DNA of 64,000 nt from Amorphochlora amoebiformis (lineage: Eukaryota; Cercozoa; Chlorarachniophyceae), in assembly GCA_054601695.1 (NCBI GenBank), contig BAAHQB010000001.1:1-64000 (forward strand). Reading direction: 5' to 3'. This document shows positions 15,829 through 60,822 of this stretch, piece after piece (within the stretch, counting starts at the first letter, position 1; each line of letters begins with the position of its first letter). The notes under the pieces were generated by a model. That model saw only the letters and a list, made by a program, of their open reading frames with translations. It had not been told where the DNA came from and did not search any database. The translations under genes and the position numbers were made by a program.

Positions 15829-16273
15829 TGTGGTTCGCTGCTCTAGGGTTCAGTGATTTTGTCTTGTTGTCACTTTGAATTCTGTTGATGAATTATTGAA
15901 TTTATGGAACATTTTCATTTTGCGAATTTCTAAGAATTTCTCGAATTCGAATCTACTAGAATAATCTCGAATCCTAAATTTACCTAAATACATATTTTCT
16001 CGAACTTCTCGAATACTCCACAGTCACTTCGTAGTACCCACCATACCTGGGTGTGACATCACGGTATGTCACGGGTATGTCACGCATATGTCACGCCTAT
16101 GTCACGCTTCTAGAATCTTCTGTAACGGTGTGACATCACGCCATGTCACGGTGTGACATCGCCCCACGTCACGGTGTGTCACCCCTATGTCACGGTGTGA
16201 CATCACCCTCGGTCACGGTGTGACATCACCCTATGTCACGCTTTCTTGAGTGAGGCGACCTCGGCGTTCAACA
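15829..16273 (-). repeat. 5' LTR of the retrotransposon
   Basis: In element orientation it begins TGTTGAACG and ends GAACCACA. The first half (16045-16255 here) holds repeated GTGACATCAC/TGTCAC-type motifs, each partly palindromic, in the position expected of U3 enhancer repeats. The gag-pol start codon lies one base beyond the LTR. Confidence 0.93.
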
Positions 16274-16277
16274 GTAT

Positions 16278-16933
16278 CTAGTGCATGCGCATGTCTGTGT
16301 AAATTCTTGTTCTACAAGTTTATAACTTATATATATATCCTAGATATCTACAGATCATCAATGATTCATCAATGAATCATCATACGGCGCGTTTGTTAAT
16401 TACCGATTCACGTACGGTATACTATCTAGACTATATACTTATATGCATATATATATACGTGTACTATATATGACTCATGATCTAGCTTTTCGCGATAGCT
16501 AGATCTGACTAGTAACTTAGTAGTAAGAGTCTAGCTAAGAATCCACACTTAGGGAAAAAATCAAATATGTAAAAGATTCAACTAGAATTTCACAGCTAGA
16601 CAGGGATCGATATCGATCGAAAAAATCAAATATGTAAAAGATTCAACTAGAATTTCACACTGGCCTGCCAGGTGCGGCGGAGAAGGTTTGTATCTCCCGA
16701 GAACTCATGACTACCAGCAGGTAGTAGGGTTCGTGACAAACCCACCGCCGAGGCCACCACAACTATATCTGCACATCCCGCGACCGAGGCCGCCGGCCCC
16801 GGTCTCGCCCACACTGTAGGACTGACAACCCCACTCGTACCCCATCCTGGACTCCCTCATACTGATTGCTCTGCTTCGATTCGTCGACAATCTACAGTCT
16901 GCCCGACCTCTCGCCCCGAAACAAGATGGCTGT
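16278..16933. other. Spacer with CTAG island and 40 bp direct repeat
   Basis: Bases 16280-16550 are a CTAG-rich island. Bases 16555-16594 and 16620-16659 are two identical 40 bp copies (AAAAAATCAAATATGT at the start), 65 bp apart. Bases 16665-16930 are GC-richer and open in one plus frame, but unlike any family I know. The stop codon of the ankyrin gene (16934) ends this interval. Confidence 0.6.
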
Positions 16934-19090
<2,157 letters not shown>

Positions 19091-19251
19091 GGTTTTCGAA
19101 GTAATCAACAACCAGCTCGAAGTTTTTCTTCTGAAAATCTCGGCAAGTCCTAAGCCACGTGTCAAACACGTGCCATTACTTTCGAGCCGGAGACCGGAGT
19201 GCTGGTCCGCCACGGTGAACTCGAGTTGAAGTTGGCCTAGGCCCTGATATC
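19091..19251. promoter_or_regulatory. Shared divergent promoter with two CACGTG boxes
   Basis: The 161 bp between the ankyrin and mL43 start codons contain CCACGTGTCAAACACGTGCC (about 19155-19175). That is two CACGTG E-box/G-box cores in a near-palindrome, a common binding site for bHLH or bZIP factors. No microsatellite intrudes. Confidence 0.5.
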
Positions 19252-19995
19252 ATGATTCGAGGCGTGTGGCAACTGCAAAAACTAACCATAAGCTATTGCA
19301 AGACGCCTGCTAGCAAGGGAGTCTAGTAATGCCATTTTCTGCAAGAAATTTTGCTATATCACACCCCCCAACCCCAGAAATACACTATTTTTAAATGAGA
19401 TAAACAGAAGAGACGAGACCGAGAGGGAAGAGAGTGAGAGCGGGAGACAAAGATCCGGAAAAACGAGACCGAGAGTGGATAAGGATAAAAAAGAGAGCGG
19501 GTTGGGACCAGAGCTAGGATAGCTAGAATGAGAGCGAAGATGAGAGCTAGGACGAGAGCAAGGATGAGAGCGAGGATGAGAGCGAGGATCAGAGCGAGGA
19601 TGAGAGCGAGGATGAGAGCGAGGATGGGAGCGAGGGGTGCAAACTCCACCACCACCCGAATCACTGGAATCGCTTCTCTTGCTCAACCAAAATCTGGTTG
19701 CCATGTTTGTAATTCAATTGGTCTGGAAGACGTTTATTTCGATGTACTGCTTTTAAATTCTGAGTTTTGCACATATATATTGCAGCGAGCTGCTCAACTC
19801 CATGGAGCACAAGAAGAACCTCATCGAGTTTGCAAAAAAAAATCCACAGATACAAATCAAAACACAAGTAAACAAGAGCAGACAACCGCACGTCATCGGG
19901 GAGTACGGTCCGAAATAATTACAAAATCAATTTGTTCTTATGTATAAAATCATACCATACATGCACAAAATATGCCTGTACATACAGACATAATG

Positions 19996-20079
<84 letters not shown>

Positions 20080-20156
20080 TATGTGTGTGTATGTATATAT
20101 GTATAAATATACATATGAGTATGTATATATACATATATAAATACATATACATATAC

Positions 20157-20188
<32 letters not shown>

Positions 20189-20253
20189 ATATACATATAT
20201 ATATTATAGACATATACATACATATATATACATATATATATATATACATATAC

Positions 20254-20296
<43 letters not shown>

Positions 20297-20604
20297 ATCA
20301 TACATATGTATAGATGTTTGATATACTTGTAATACAAGCAGGTTTATCGATATTGATGTTTTATGTATGTATGTTTGTTAGTGGGCACGGTAAAACACAC
20401 CATCGGTATCAGTAACTCAGCCCCAAGTGACATCTTAGAGGTATACATATGCCCACACACACAATACAATACAACCTCTGCACCACACGAGCACTCGAGG
20501 TCGTATACACACAACCACGCCTCATAAGCACACATGGGTGCATGCTAGCATACACAGTCTCCCTAACATGCATGGATCCGAATCCCACATATAATATTTA
20601 TATA

Positions 20605-20681
<77 letters not shown>

Positions 20682-20699
20682 CATATATGTGTGTATACA

Positions 20700-20743
<44 letters not shown>

Positions 20744-21054
20744 TATATATATATATATATATTGATATATATATATATGTATGTATATACATATATATAT
20801 ATATAAATATGATATTTCGTATTTACTAGTAGTAGAGGTGTTGCGTGTTTAGTGATGATTTTGATATTGTTGCACTCACATATGCATTCCTTCGTTAACA
20901 GGTCATGCAAAAACTTCGGGACCGGAGCGGCAGAGATACCCAGACCCTCACGCACTGGGGAAAACCCATCAGCGCTCACACGAGCGTACAGGGTAAGTGG
21001 ATCCCCTCCCGAGCGGTGACGGATACGGATGTTAGGGTCAAGCGAAAGGCCTGA
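19252..21054 (+). CDS. MRPL43: Mitochondrial large ribosomal subunit protein mL43
   Basis: Four exons: 19252-19325, 19786-19907, 20382-20440, 20902-21054 (408 nt, 135 residues). All introns are GT-AG and in phase. The N-terminus [16 protein letters not shown] matches the start of plant-type mL43. The thioredoxin-like L51/S25/CI-B8 domain follows with [13 protein letters not shown] and QPHVIGEY. Exon 3 gives VKHTIGISN, and exon 4 gives LRDRSGRD and HTSVQGKW, as in the conserved C-terminal block. Length is normal for the family. The protein sits in the mitochondrial ribosome large subunit. Intron 1 holds a 12 bp minisatellite; introns 2 and 3 hold (TA)n. Reading through the exon 2 donor would truncate the protein at 68 residues, so splicing is needed. 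Confidence 0.9.
19520..19640. repeat. 12 bp minisatellite GAGAGCGAGGAT
   Basis: About nine copies of GAGAGCGAGGAT and close variants within intron 1 of mL43. They create long open frames on both strands (R/M-rich and L/I-rich) that are not genes. Confidence 0.9.
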
Positions 21055-22200
21055 ATTAAACGTTAAGAATTTAAGATGTACTGGATGTACACGTCGATTG
21101 CAAACTTGGTGTACCTACTAGACCTATGGTAGACCCGCATACTACTGAAAGTACTATAGTCTATGTACTATACCGGCTGGTCACTGTGAAGTTTATAGTA
21201 TGATTAATCCGATAGATCTTAACCTGTTAAACACCGATCTAGATGATTTGCTTCACTTTCCACCTCGAATAGACTTACTACGGTTCATTTCCGACTTCCT
21301 TCATACTACTAGACTAATATCGCGTCGATCCCTCCATCATCATCTAGATCATAGTATCCATATGCACTACTAGACTATCCAGTAGAGTAGTATTCTAGGT
21401 ATTAGTCTAGTACTAGAGTATCTAGAGTATATGGCAGGCAGTGATAGCCTGGCAGTGCCAGGCGTCCCACACCTAGACACCAGCCCACGTAACGATAGTT
21501 CGAAAATCACATCAACAAGATCTAGAACATCCGGTCACATTATCTAGATTATCATGAACGTTACATTATGGTCCCTCCCTAACCCTAACCCGACAGTGCC
21601 GACAAGTTCGACAACCTAACCCTAACCCTAACCCGACACTCTAACCCTAACTCTAACCACAATCCCTACACATGTTATATGCACGCTTACGGACGTAGTG
21701 GACGCACCCGGAGCACTAGCAACCTACCAGAAGCCCTGATTTTCCTTCAAGATATGTAACTGAGCTACGTATCCAACCACGTGGACGAACGACGAAGTCA
21801 TGAGCGACGTAGTCGAGCTCTTCCTGGCTCTTCATCTGTCTTGTAGTTCCGTATAATTCAGCTGTACTGACAAAGGCGAAAGCCAAACCATTTACAGTCA
21901 TCAGTTACATACGTACGCGCCGTATCCGATTGAACTAGCTAGCTTGATCAAATATCATAGTACTCTATATAGACCGTACTACTAGTATGTCTTTTGCGGC
22001 TCTACATGGACCGTATATATGCCGCCGACGGTCTATCGGATAGTATTGTATCTAGTCTACGGTATACAATAGTATCAAAAGTATACGTTCCGAGGCTATA
22101 ATTTCCGGTTCAGCTTACATGCCTGTCCATGTACTACAGTCTAGACTATAGAGCTAGTACTTGTAGCATAGCTACTAGGGCTTTGGGCTCATAGCAAGCG
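21055..22200. other. CTAG-rich island without genes
   Basis: More than 1 kb dense in CTAG, TCTAGA and GTAC, with no (TA)n and no coding frame I can support. It separates mL43 from the SDR-methyltransferase locus and contains the interstitial telomere-like repeats. Confidence 0.6.
21573..21658. repeat. Interstitial telomere-like repeats
   Basis: Three short runs of CCCTAA units and variants (CTAACC, CCCGACA, CTCTAA), broken by unrelated bases, in the same orientation as the terminal array 21 kb away. Degeneracy shows age. Smaller TTAGGG- or CCCTAA-like traces occur at about 22560-22615, 23704-23720, 30178-30200, 40371-40382, 45950-45985 and 63571-63585. Confidence 0.8.
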
Positions 22201-23479
<1,279 letters not shown>

Positions 23480-23662
23480 GTACCGTACTGTACGACCTCG
23501 ACGTGTTGATGTACCGTACGATAAGACCTCAACATGTTGGTGTACAGTACCGTACGATAAGACCTCACATGTTGATGTACCGTACGATAAGACCTCAACA
23601 TGTTGATGTACAGTACCGTACGATAAGACCTCAACATGTTGATGTACCGTACGATAAGATAA
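23480..23662. repeat. Minisatellite of palindromic CAACATGTTG and CGTACG units
   Basis: Five units of 32-37 bp carrying CCGTACGATAAGACCTC and CAACATGTTG. Two forms alternate, with and without an inserted ACAGT before CCGTACG. Each unit has two perfect palindromes (CAACATGTTG, CGTACG). It lies 0.7 kb upstream of the SDR-methyltransferase start. Confidence 0.85.
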
Positions 23663-23777
23663 TGTCAATACACTCACATACGAAAAAAAAATGCGTATAA
23701 ATTTTAACCCTAACACTAACCATAGATGGAGTTTGGGCGCACAATTGGGTAATCATATATCATGCATATGTATGTAT

Positions 23778-23815
<38 letters not shown>

Positions 23816-23818
23816 ATT

Positions 23819-23857
<39 letters not shown>

Positions 23858-23860
23858 TTC

Positions 23861-23900
<40 letters not shown>

Positions 23901-23952
23901 ATATATTCACACATGTATACATATTTACACATATACATATATACACACACAC

Positions 23953-24016
<64 letters not shown>

Positions 24017-24019
24017 CAA

Positions 24020-24061
<42 letters not shown>

Positions 24062-24140
24062 ATATATACCTATATTTATACATTTATATATTTATATATT
24101 TCCATATTCATGCATTGTAGATTTGATGTATGTATGTAAG

Positions 24141-24253
24141 CAGATGTATGTATAGATAGATGTGTATACACTTATTGAATACAAAAGAATCACCCCTAAA
24201 AGTAGCCTACCAAACATCCACAGACATCTACCTATATAAAACAGATAGATCGA

Positions 24254-24308
<55 letters not shown>

Positions 24309-24703
24309 TACATATATACACATATATAGGATATATTTATACGTCTAAATACATTTGCATGCATATATACATTCAGACCTAGTATAAAGAATGGGATGGG
24401 TGTTTCCAATGACTCGCATGTAGCGTCGGCAAATGGCAATCATTTCAATGATTTCAATGATTTCAATACATCAACGGACACGTCCCAACCCTCCCCTATG
24501 GGCGGAAAAGCGCAAGTAAGTCCCCCGGGTGAAACAAGTGAAGTTGCCCCTCCGAAGTCGAGGCATACGCCATCCGAAATAATGATTTCGACCTCCAAAG
24601 GGCCGTCAAGTGTGGCTACTGTTGCTATCATTGGTGACATATGTGCTCTAATATCTCTGCATATTTAGAATTAGATATGTGTATATGTACACATATATGT
24701 ATA

Positions 24704-24758
<55 letters not shown>

Positions 24759-24795
24759 TTTATATATATTTACGAGAGCCGATACATGTATTGTA

Positions 24796-24847
<52 letters not shown>

Positions 24848-24865
24848 ACATATTTTTTAGATATA

Positions 24866-24925
<60 letters not shown>

Positions 24926-25120
24926 TATATATATATATATATGTATGTAATTATACCGATATTATACATTTATATATAATATCCATATCAGGCATGACAT
25001 CTGATGTAGTATGTAAGCAGATGTAGTAAGAGAGATGTGTAACACTGATGAAACAAAAGAACACCGCTAAAAGTAGCACCAAACAGCCACAGACAGCTAC
25101 GAGAGAGAACAGAGAGAGCG

Positions 25121-25164
<44 letters not shown>

Positions 25165-25615
25165 TACAGAGATACACAGAGAGAGGAAAAACGGCTAAAA
25201 CAGGCAGCAAGATACACAGACCTAGTAAAAGAGGGGGGCCAAGACCGCAGTAGCGCGGCAAATTACACAAAGAAGCAATGAAGCAACACAGCAATACAGT
25301 CCCAACCTCCCTATGGGCGGAAAAGCGCAAGTAAGTCCCCCGGGTGAAACAAGTGCAGTGCCTCTCCGAAGTCGAGGCATACGCCATCCGAAATAATGAT
25401 AGCGACCTCCAAAGGGCCGTCAAGTGTGGCTACTGTTGCTATCATTGGTGACATATGTGCTCTAATATCTCTGCATATTTAGAATTAGATATGTGTATAT
25501 GTACACATATATGTATATATATGTATATATATATATATATATCTATATATATATATATATATTATTTTTATATATATTTACGAGAGCCGATACATGTATT
25601 GTATATTTATAAATG

Positions 25616-25620
<5 letters not shown>
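24141..25620 (+). repeat. Tandem duplication of the first exon
   Basis: About 24141-24790 is repeated, diverged, at about 25013-25620. The copies share flanking GCAGATGTA sequence, the exon text from CCCAACC to the ATCATTGGTGACAT donor, and intron start ACGAGAGCCGATACATG. The second copy has lost single bases (near 25293 and 25354) and its frames stop early, so it is a dead exon inside intron 1. The microsatellite upstream of the exon is (TA)n in copy 1 and (GA)n in copy 2. Confidence 0.9.
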
Positions 25621-25659
<39 letters not shown>

Positions 25660-26135
25660 CATAATTTTGTCTAGATGTATTATATAAATATTATACATTA
25701 ATTTGCCTACGACATATGTACTCAAAATGCATGTGTACACACGTAAATTAATATGTGTGTATTTCATATATACAAATATATATTACAGACACAAATATCT
25801 TCAATATCCCCCCAGGCGTAGGCGGGTTCATAGGCACTGCCCTATCTGAGCACTTGAGTGGATCTAAAAACTTTGATATCCACGGTTATGACCGCGACCC
25901 AAGGGCTCTCTCCGTGGTGAAAGACATAAAAATCGATATTCACGGCGCAGATAGCATTCACACGGTCAGCTTGCAGTCGAAGGATGCTGTTATATTCTTG
26001 GGATCTACGAGCAGAGGTTTTTTGTCAGTGAGAGTGTGAATAACGTCATAACGTCATAATGTCATGTGCTTGCTGTGTGGCACTTGGCGGATGTGCTTAT
26101 ATCTGGATATATCAACGTGTACGTATATATTATGG

Positions 26136-26177
<42 letters not shown>

Positions 26178-26178
26178 G

Positions 26179-26226
<48 letters not shown>

Positions 26227-26325
26227 ATGTATATATCTATATACATATAAACATATATATTATACATATGTATATATACATATATATTATACATATATAT
26301 ATACATATATATATATATATGCATG

Positions 26326-26415
<90 letters not shown>

Positions 26416-26528
26416 ATATATATATCTACATTATGTACATATATGTAGTCTATACCTGCACTCTATGTATCTACATATATTTTCTTTTTCAATAATGCCT
26501 AATAGATATACATACATATATTATAAAT

Positions 26529-26559
<31 letters not shown>

Positions 26560-27763
26560 TATCTTTTGAATAAATGCCTAAAACGGCCTAAATAACTTGT
26601 AGAGGCAAGCAACTCCGAGAAGAAGAAAAGCAGCCAGGTTCACAGCAGCGAGTCAAACAAAGACGTCGACCAAGTTCTCGCCCTTGCGAAGCGCATGAAA
26701 CCCTCCCAACTCCTAATTTTCGCATCATCCGCCGCCGTCACAAACGGCTCCGGTCGCAACGCGGCCAACGAGAGCTATCCGGTCGATAGAAAGACTCTCG
26801 ACCCGTTAGCCCTCTCGTTCTACAAACGCGAAGTCGCCCTGCATGAGCTCTCGAAGTCCAAGACCGCACCCAAGATAATTGGCTTGCGACTTGGCTCCGT
26901 CGTAGGGCACTCGGCGGGTCAGCGGGTCGACTCCCTCCATCTGAAGCTGTTGAGGTCGGCGTTTACGACCGGTGTCCTGACGATTCGACACCTGGAGACG
27001 AATATTGCGGTCCTGGCGCTCAAAGACCTCTGCCGATCCGTCGAGGCGATAATGAGGAACCCCAAGCACTCCCGAGACTTTGAGATTTTCCACCTCGCGT
27101 CCTTCAATACGCTTGTCTCAGCCGTGGGAAACGAAGTGGCGATGCACACGGGGGCTAGAATCCAGGCGATCGATGTCCCAGGCCCGGATATCGTCGGCTC
27201 TCACCTAAACACCAGCAAGTTCCAAAAGCGATTTCGCTTTGAGTTTGAGGGCAACCAAAGCTCCGTCGTCAGAAACCTCCTCCAAAACATCCCCTCGTGT
27301 ATTATGCCCAAAGGTGTACACGCCACGCCTCCTCTCGAGGTCGGAGGAAAGCACGCAAAGCACACAAAGCACACAAAGCGCACAACTCCATGTCCGATCT
27401 GCGGCTCTCACGACGTGCATTCCGTTCTGGACATGGGAGAGCACCCCGTCGGGGATGGGTTTCGACAGTCGAAGGACGACAACAGGAGTTGTAGTCAGCA
27501 AGGGCTGCATCTGGTTCGATGCAGGTCTTGTCATCACCTTTTCACGTCGACACTCTCTCAAAACGCAACCAAGCCGTCGGAGAGCCGTTTTGCGGAGCGG
27601 GAGTATGGATCGCGGTACATGCGATGGGTGATGCGGAAGGTTGGCTCTGATATCGCCGAGAGGACTGGGGCGAGGACTCTGCTTGTTATTCGGAATAATT
27701 ATGCGGGTACACGTTTCTATGTTTCATGTGTTAATATAATATAAATGCTCTAACGCTTATAGA

Positions 27764-27806
<43 letters not shown>

Positions 27807-27872
27807 ATATATACATATATATATATATATGTACGTATAATACATTATATATATATATATACATATGTAATG

Positions 27873-27922
<50 letters not shown>

Positions 27923-27984
27923 AATGTATATACATATATATTTGCATGTATATATATGTACATATATATAAATATATATGTGTG

Positions 27985-28037
<53 letters not shown>

Positions 28038-28814
28038 TACCATATAGATACATTTATCCGTAGAGGTAAGTGAATTACATCCATCTCTCAGACGACGAGT
28101 TCCACCGCAAATTTCAATCGAAAACCTGGACCTCACTCATCATTCCAAAAGACCTCAACCTCACATCCATCCGAAACAAAATCTCAAATCTCTCCAAAAC
28201 CCACACCGCATCCACAGCTGCGACCGCCATTCTCGTGAATGAGTTCCAAACCGCTCCATACCGTAATCCCTTCCCCTTCTTGACCAAAGTTCGAAGCCTG
28301 ATGGACAACAAAACCAGCCTTTACATCCGCTTTTCGGCTTGTACCTACCTAAGAACCGCGCACTTCCCGCGACTATTTTCCGGTCGAATATCCATCTACA
28401 CCGTCCACTCACTGAGGAGAGCCATGGGTCTCGCAAGGCTCTACATCCGAAACATCGAGCGATTGTCGTCCGCCAATGACACGTGTATGGTGACGATTGG
28501 CTTGCCCCCTCACTCGAATTCGACCATGAGTGCTTCCGCGAATCAGGCATTGGAGAGGGAGGCCAAAGACATGATATCGAACGATTTCACGTACGTGCAC
28601 TTCAGAGAGAGGGCGAACTTCATGCGCGCGTGGGTTTCGGATCAGTTAAGGGGCCTGACCCGGAGTGGGTATACGATTGGGATGCTGGGGAGCCAGAAGG
28701 AAGGGATGAGCTTGATGTACTTTCTGATGGGGGGTCAGAGGAAGGAGGATTGGAGGTCATCACTTCCACGTGTGGATGTTGTGCTCTTGCTGTGCTTTAC
28801 TTTTTTTGTGGACG

Positions 28815-28847
<33 letters not shown>

Positions 28848-28863
28848 GTATATACTATATTAC

Positions 28864-28906
<43 letters not shown>

Positions 28907-29094
28907 AAGGCTTTATATATGGATATATGAACAAACATAGCAATATTATGTAATGATATAAGAATTGATGAGGATGGGTTAATGATTGTGTGTGGTGTGC
29001 ATGTGTACATTAGCATTTCCTTTTCTCTCGCCGACGATTTCGATGCTTCTCCAAAATACAACTTGTGTACAGGTATAACTTTGCATACATACTC

Positions 29095-29138
<44 letters not shown>

Positions 29139-29542
29139 GTATTAAATGTATATATATATATATACATATGTATTTATACATATTTATATGTATGATAAAA
29201 TACGTAAATATAGATATACATATATATATACATATGTATTTATACATATTTATATGTATGATAAAATACGTAAATATAGATATACATGTCACATCCATCC
29301 ATCCAGATCCCCCAATTCCCCGGAAGCCAATGAGGCAGCTGTCCCACCTCAACCCAAAGCTGTCTATCGCTCTTCTCCTCCTTGACTGGACTCGCATAAG
29401 AGAATTCAGGCGTACAATAGGCGAACAGCTTGCCAAGAGGGGGGGTTCCCGGTCGATTTTGGTTTTCGTGCCATTCCCAGATACTAAGATTGTCAGGCTC
29501 CGCTACGGAACTTCCGGTCGGGGTTTGTTTTTCTGCTTTTAG
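24396..29542 (+). CDS. Extended SDR, zinc ribbon and methyltransferase fusion
   Basis: Six exons: 24396-24633, 25816-26016, 26603-27706, 28071-28755, 29014-29072, 29307-29542 (2523 nt, 840 residues). All introns are GT-AG and in phase. Residues 1-70 are a polar leader. An NAD(P)-binding Rossmann fold begins VAIIGVGGFIG (about 76-86), with the glycines restored exactly by splicing intron 1. The SDR continues with IFASSAAV and [16 protein letters not shown]...CRSC zinc site (410-456) opens a SAM methyltransferase of the C-methyltransferase type used on nucleotide sugars. Its C-terminal half has [30 protein letters not shown] and PPIPRK. Two things are odd. The SDR catalytic Tyr-x3-Lys reads YKREV, with Val for Lys. 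The usual glycine-rich SAM loop reads [10 protein letters not shown]. It could be a sugar-modifying enzyme of a divergent type, or a non-catalytic scaffold. Confidence 0.82.
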
Positions 29543-29787
29543 GGAAGTTTTCCGGATTGGGTTTGGGTTCCATGCAATTTGTAGCTATATTATGTCATGT
29601 GTGTGTATGTGCTGTATGGTATAACTGGTGTGTGTATGTGTGGTTTGGTGGTATGTTTAGTATGTATGTGTGTTGCGTAGCTTGTGTTGTGTATTGTGCG
29701 GTGTATCTAGTATATTTGTGATGTGCAGTACATCTAGTAAATATGTTATGTGGAGTGTATGTAGCATATATGTGATGTGTGGTATAA

Positions 29788-35410
<5,623 letters not shown>

Positions 35411-36104
35411 CTGTCGTCTGCTAGATCTATTTAATAATTTATTCTGCGATCCTTCAAAGTTTAATCGTTGATACGGATTGGAAAGCGATCGTGACAATCA
35501 GACCATATTAATTATCAGCCCGAAAGTGTTACTTTTTCTTTTCTAACTTATGCATGTTGTCACAGAATGTGGCATAATTGAAATTAAACTAGTTAAATCA
35601 TGCAAGTAACTTCCCACTGTCTCATACGCACTCTCCTTACTGCATGCAGATCCTAGAGATCACTGATGTACCGTACTCTAGCTCATCCAGATCATCTAGA
35701 TCATATCTAGCATATGGATCATCTAGATCATAGTAACCTAGGTAACTTTACACTCCCAGAGAGAGTCTAGGGATAATTGAATAGTCTAAAATACACTCAT
35801 GATCTAGATGATCGGCTAAAGTCTATTACGTGATCTAGGTGATATTTCAATAAGATATATCATCTACTAGATCTGGATCATACATACAATACGATAGTGT
35901 ATGACATAAGTTACGTGTGAGCAACCCTGAATTCAAACAAATTGTCGCCACAACAAAAGTGCACGCAAACTAACTGCGATCTCTTCTAGATCTATCTAGT
36001 CTATTTGCGACTAGTAGCACGAGTATCTGGAATACATAGCCAGTTTTCATACACACAACACCTCTTATACCTCTCTGTTAATCTACTAGTCTGTACTCTA
36101 GGTA
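35411..36104. other. Convergent intergenic, CTAG island
   Basis: This lies between the stop codons of the glycosyltransferase (plus) and the TM9SF gene (minus). It is rich in CTAGATCAT and TCTAGA motifs, with no (TA)n. It must contain both 3' ends. No poly(A) signal is clear enough to call. Confidence 0.5.
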
Positions 36105-50562
<14,458 letters not shown>

Positions 50563-50665
50563 GGCCGCAGAATCACCGAAAAGTTAAAACAGCAATTTCG
50601 GAAATCGATGAGTTTTGCGTGAGGTAGGGGTAGATCACGGTTGTTACACTGCGCGACAGATCCCA
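50563..50665. promoter_or_regulatory. Shared divergent promoter, TM9SF and Msp1
   Basis: Only 103 bp separate the two inferred start codons, and no microsatellite lies here. It is the tightest of the three divergent pairs in the window. If the Msp1 start is a later ATG the gap would be larger. Confidence 0.5.
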
Positions 50666-59853
<9,188 letters not shown>

Positions 59854-59868
59854 TCACATTATATATTT

Positions 59869-59908
<40 letters not shown>

Positions 59909-59919
59909 GTATACATATG

Positions 59920-60083
<164 letters not shown>

Positions 60084-60092
60084 AAATATAAT

Positions 60093-60139
<47 letters not shown>

Positions 60140-60181
60140 GTGTAATATATATATATATATATGTATATTTTTATATATATA

Positions 60182-60244
<63 letters not shown>

Positions 60245-60255
60245 TATATATATAT

Positions 60256-60308
<53 letters not shown>

Positions 60309-60822
60309 TATATATATATCTTATATATATCTTATAAGCAGAAAACTAGCTTTGCATAGTAGGAAATGTAGTGTTATGAATGTCTTGATATTATATCATG
60401 TCACATGGAGTTTGAATACTGTAGACGTGAATAAGATATTATTGCTCACATTTGTATCATGTCATACGTATGTACCTGTTTTACAGTATCATGATATTTC
60501 GACTATTGTAGAGTAAGTACGATGTTTTTTTGACATTTTTGTCAGGCTTTATGCTCAAAGAATGGCTGCACAAGAGTTAGCTGGACGTTAATTCAACCTC
60601 ATTTTGCCTTCTTTCGCATTTTTATTAGAGCTTGTGCACTAGATTAGGTCCCAAGGATTCATTACATTATTGTATGAAAGCTTGGGTGATACTAGGCTGG
60701 CTAGATTTTACCTTACACTGTAGAAATCAAAAGGATATGGCGACACAGTATGTATCGCATGTGACTGAAGTTAATATTATACCCTGATATCATAGTATTC
60801 AAATTCGAATACAGCTCGAGTA
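60084..60822. other. 3' flank of Msp1, no gene seen
   Basis: TA arrays run to about 60340, then ordinary AT-rich sequence without a supported coding frame or repeat. Confidence 0.5.

Larger units (their letters stand above)
10597..16273 (-). mobile_element. Intact Ty3/gypsy-like LTR retrotransposon
   Basis: A 5677 bp element in minus orientation. Its two 445 bp LTRs (15829-16273 upstream, 10597-11041 downstream) look identical by eye and have TG...CA ends. The flanks carry a 4 bp target duplication, GTAT, at 10593-10596 and 16274-16277. One 1607-codon frame fills the interior. A purine run (GGGGGAGA) abuts the downstream LTR as a polypurine tract. A TGG two bases after the upstream LTR could begin the tRNA primer site. 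Identical LTRs and an open frame point to a recent insertion. It disrupts no recognised gene. Confidence 0.95.

Noticed and set aside
19354-19704. Serine/leucine- and arginine-rich frames
   Set aside because: They derive from the 12 bp minisatellite in mL43 intron 1.
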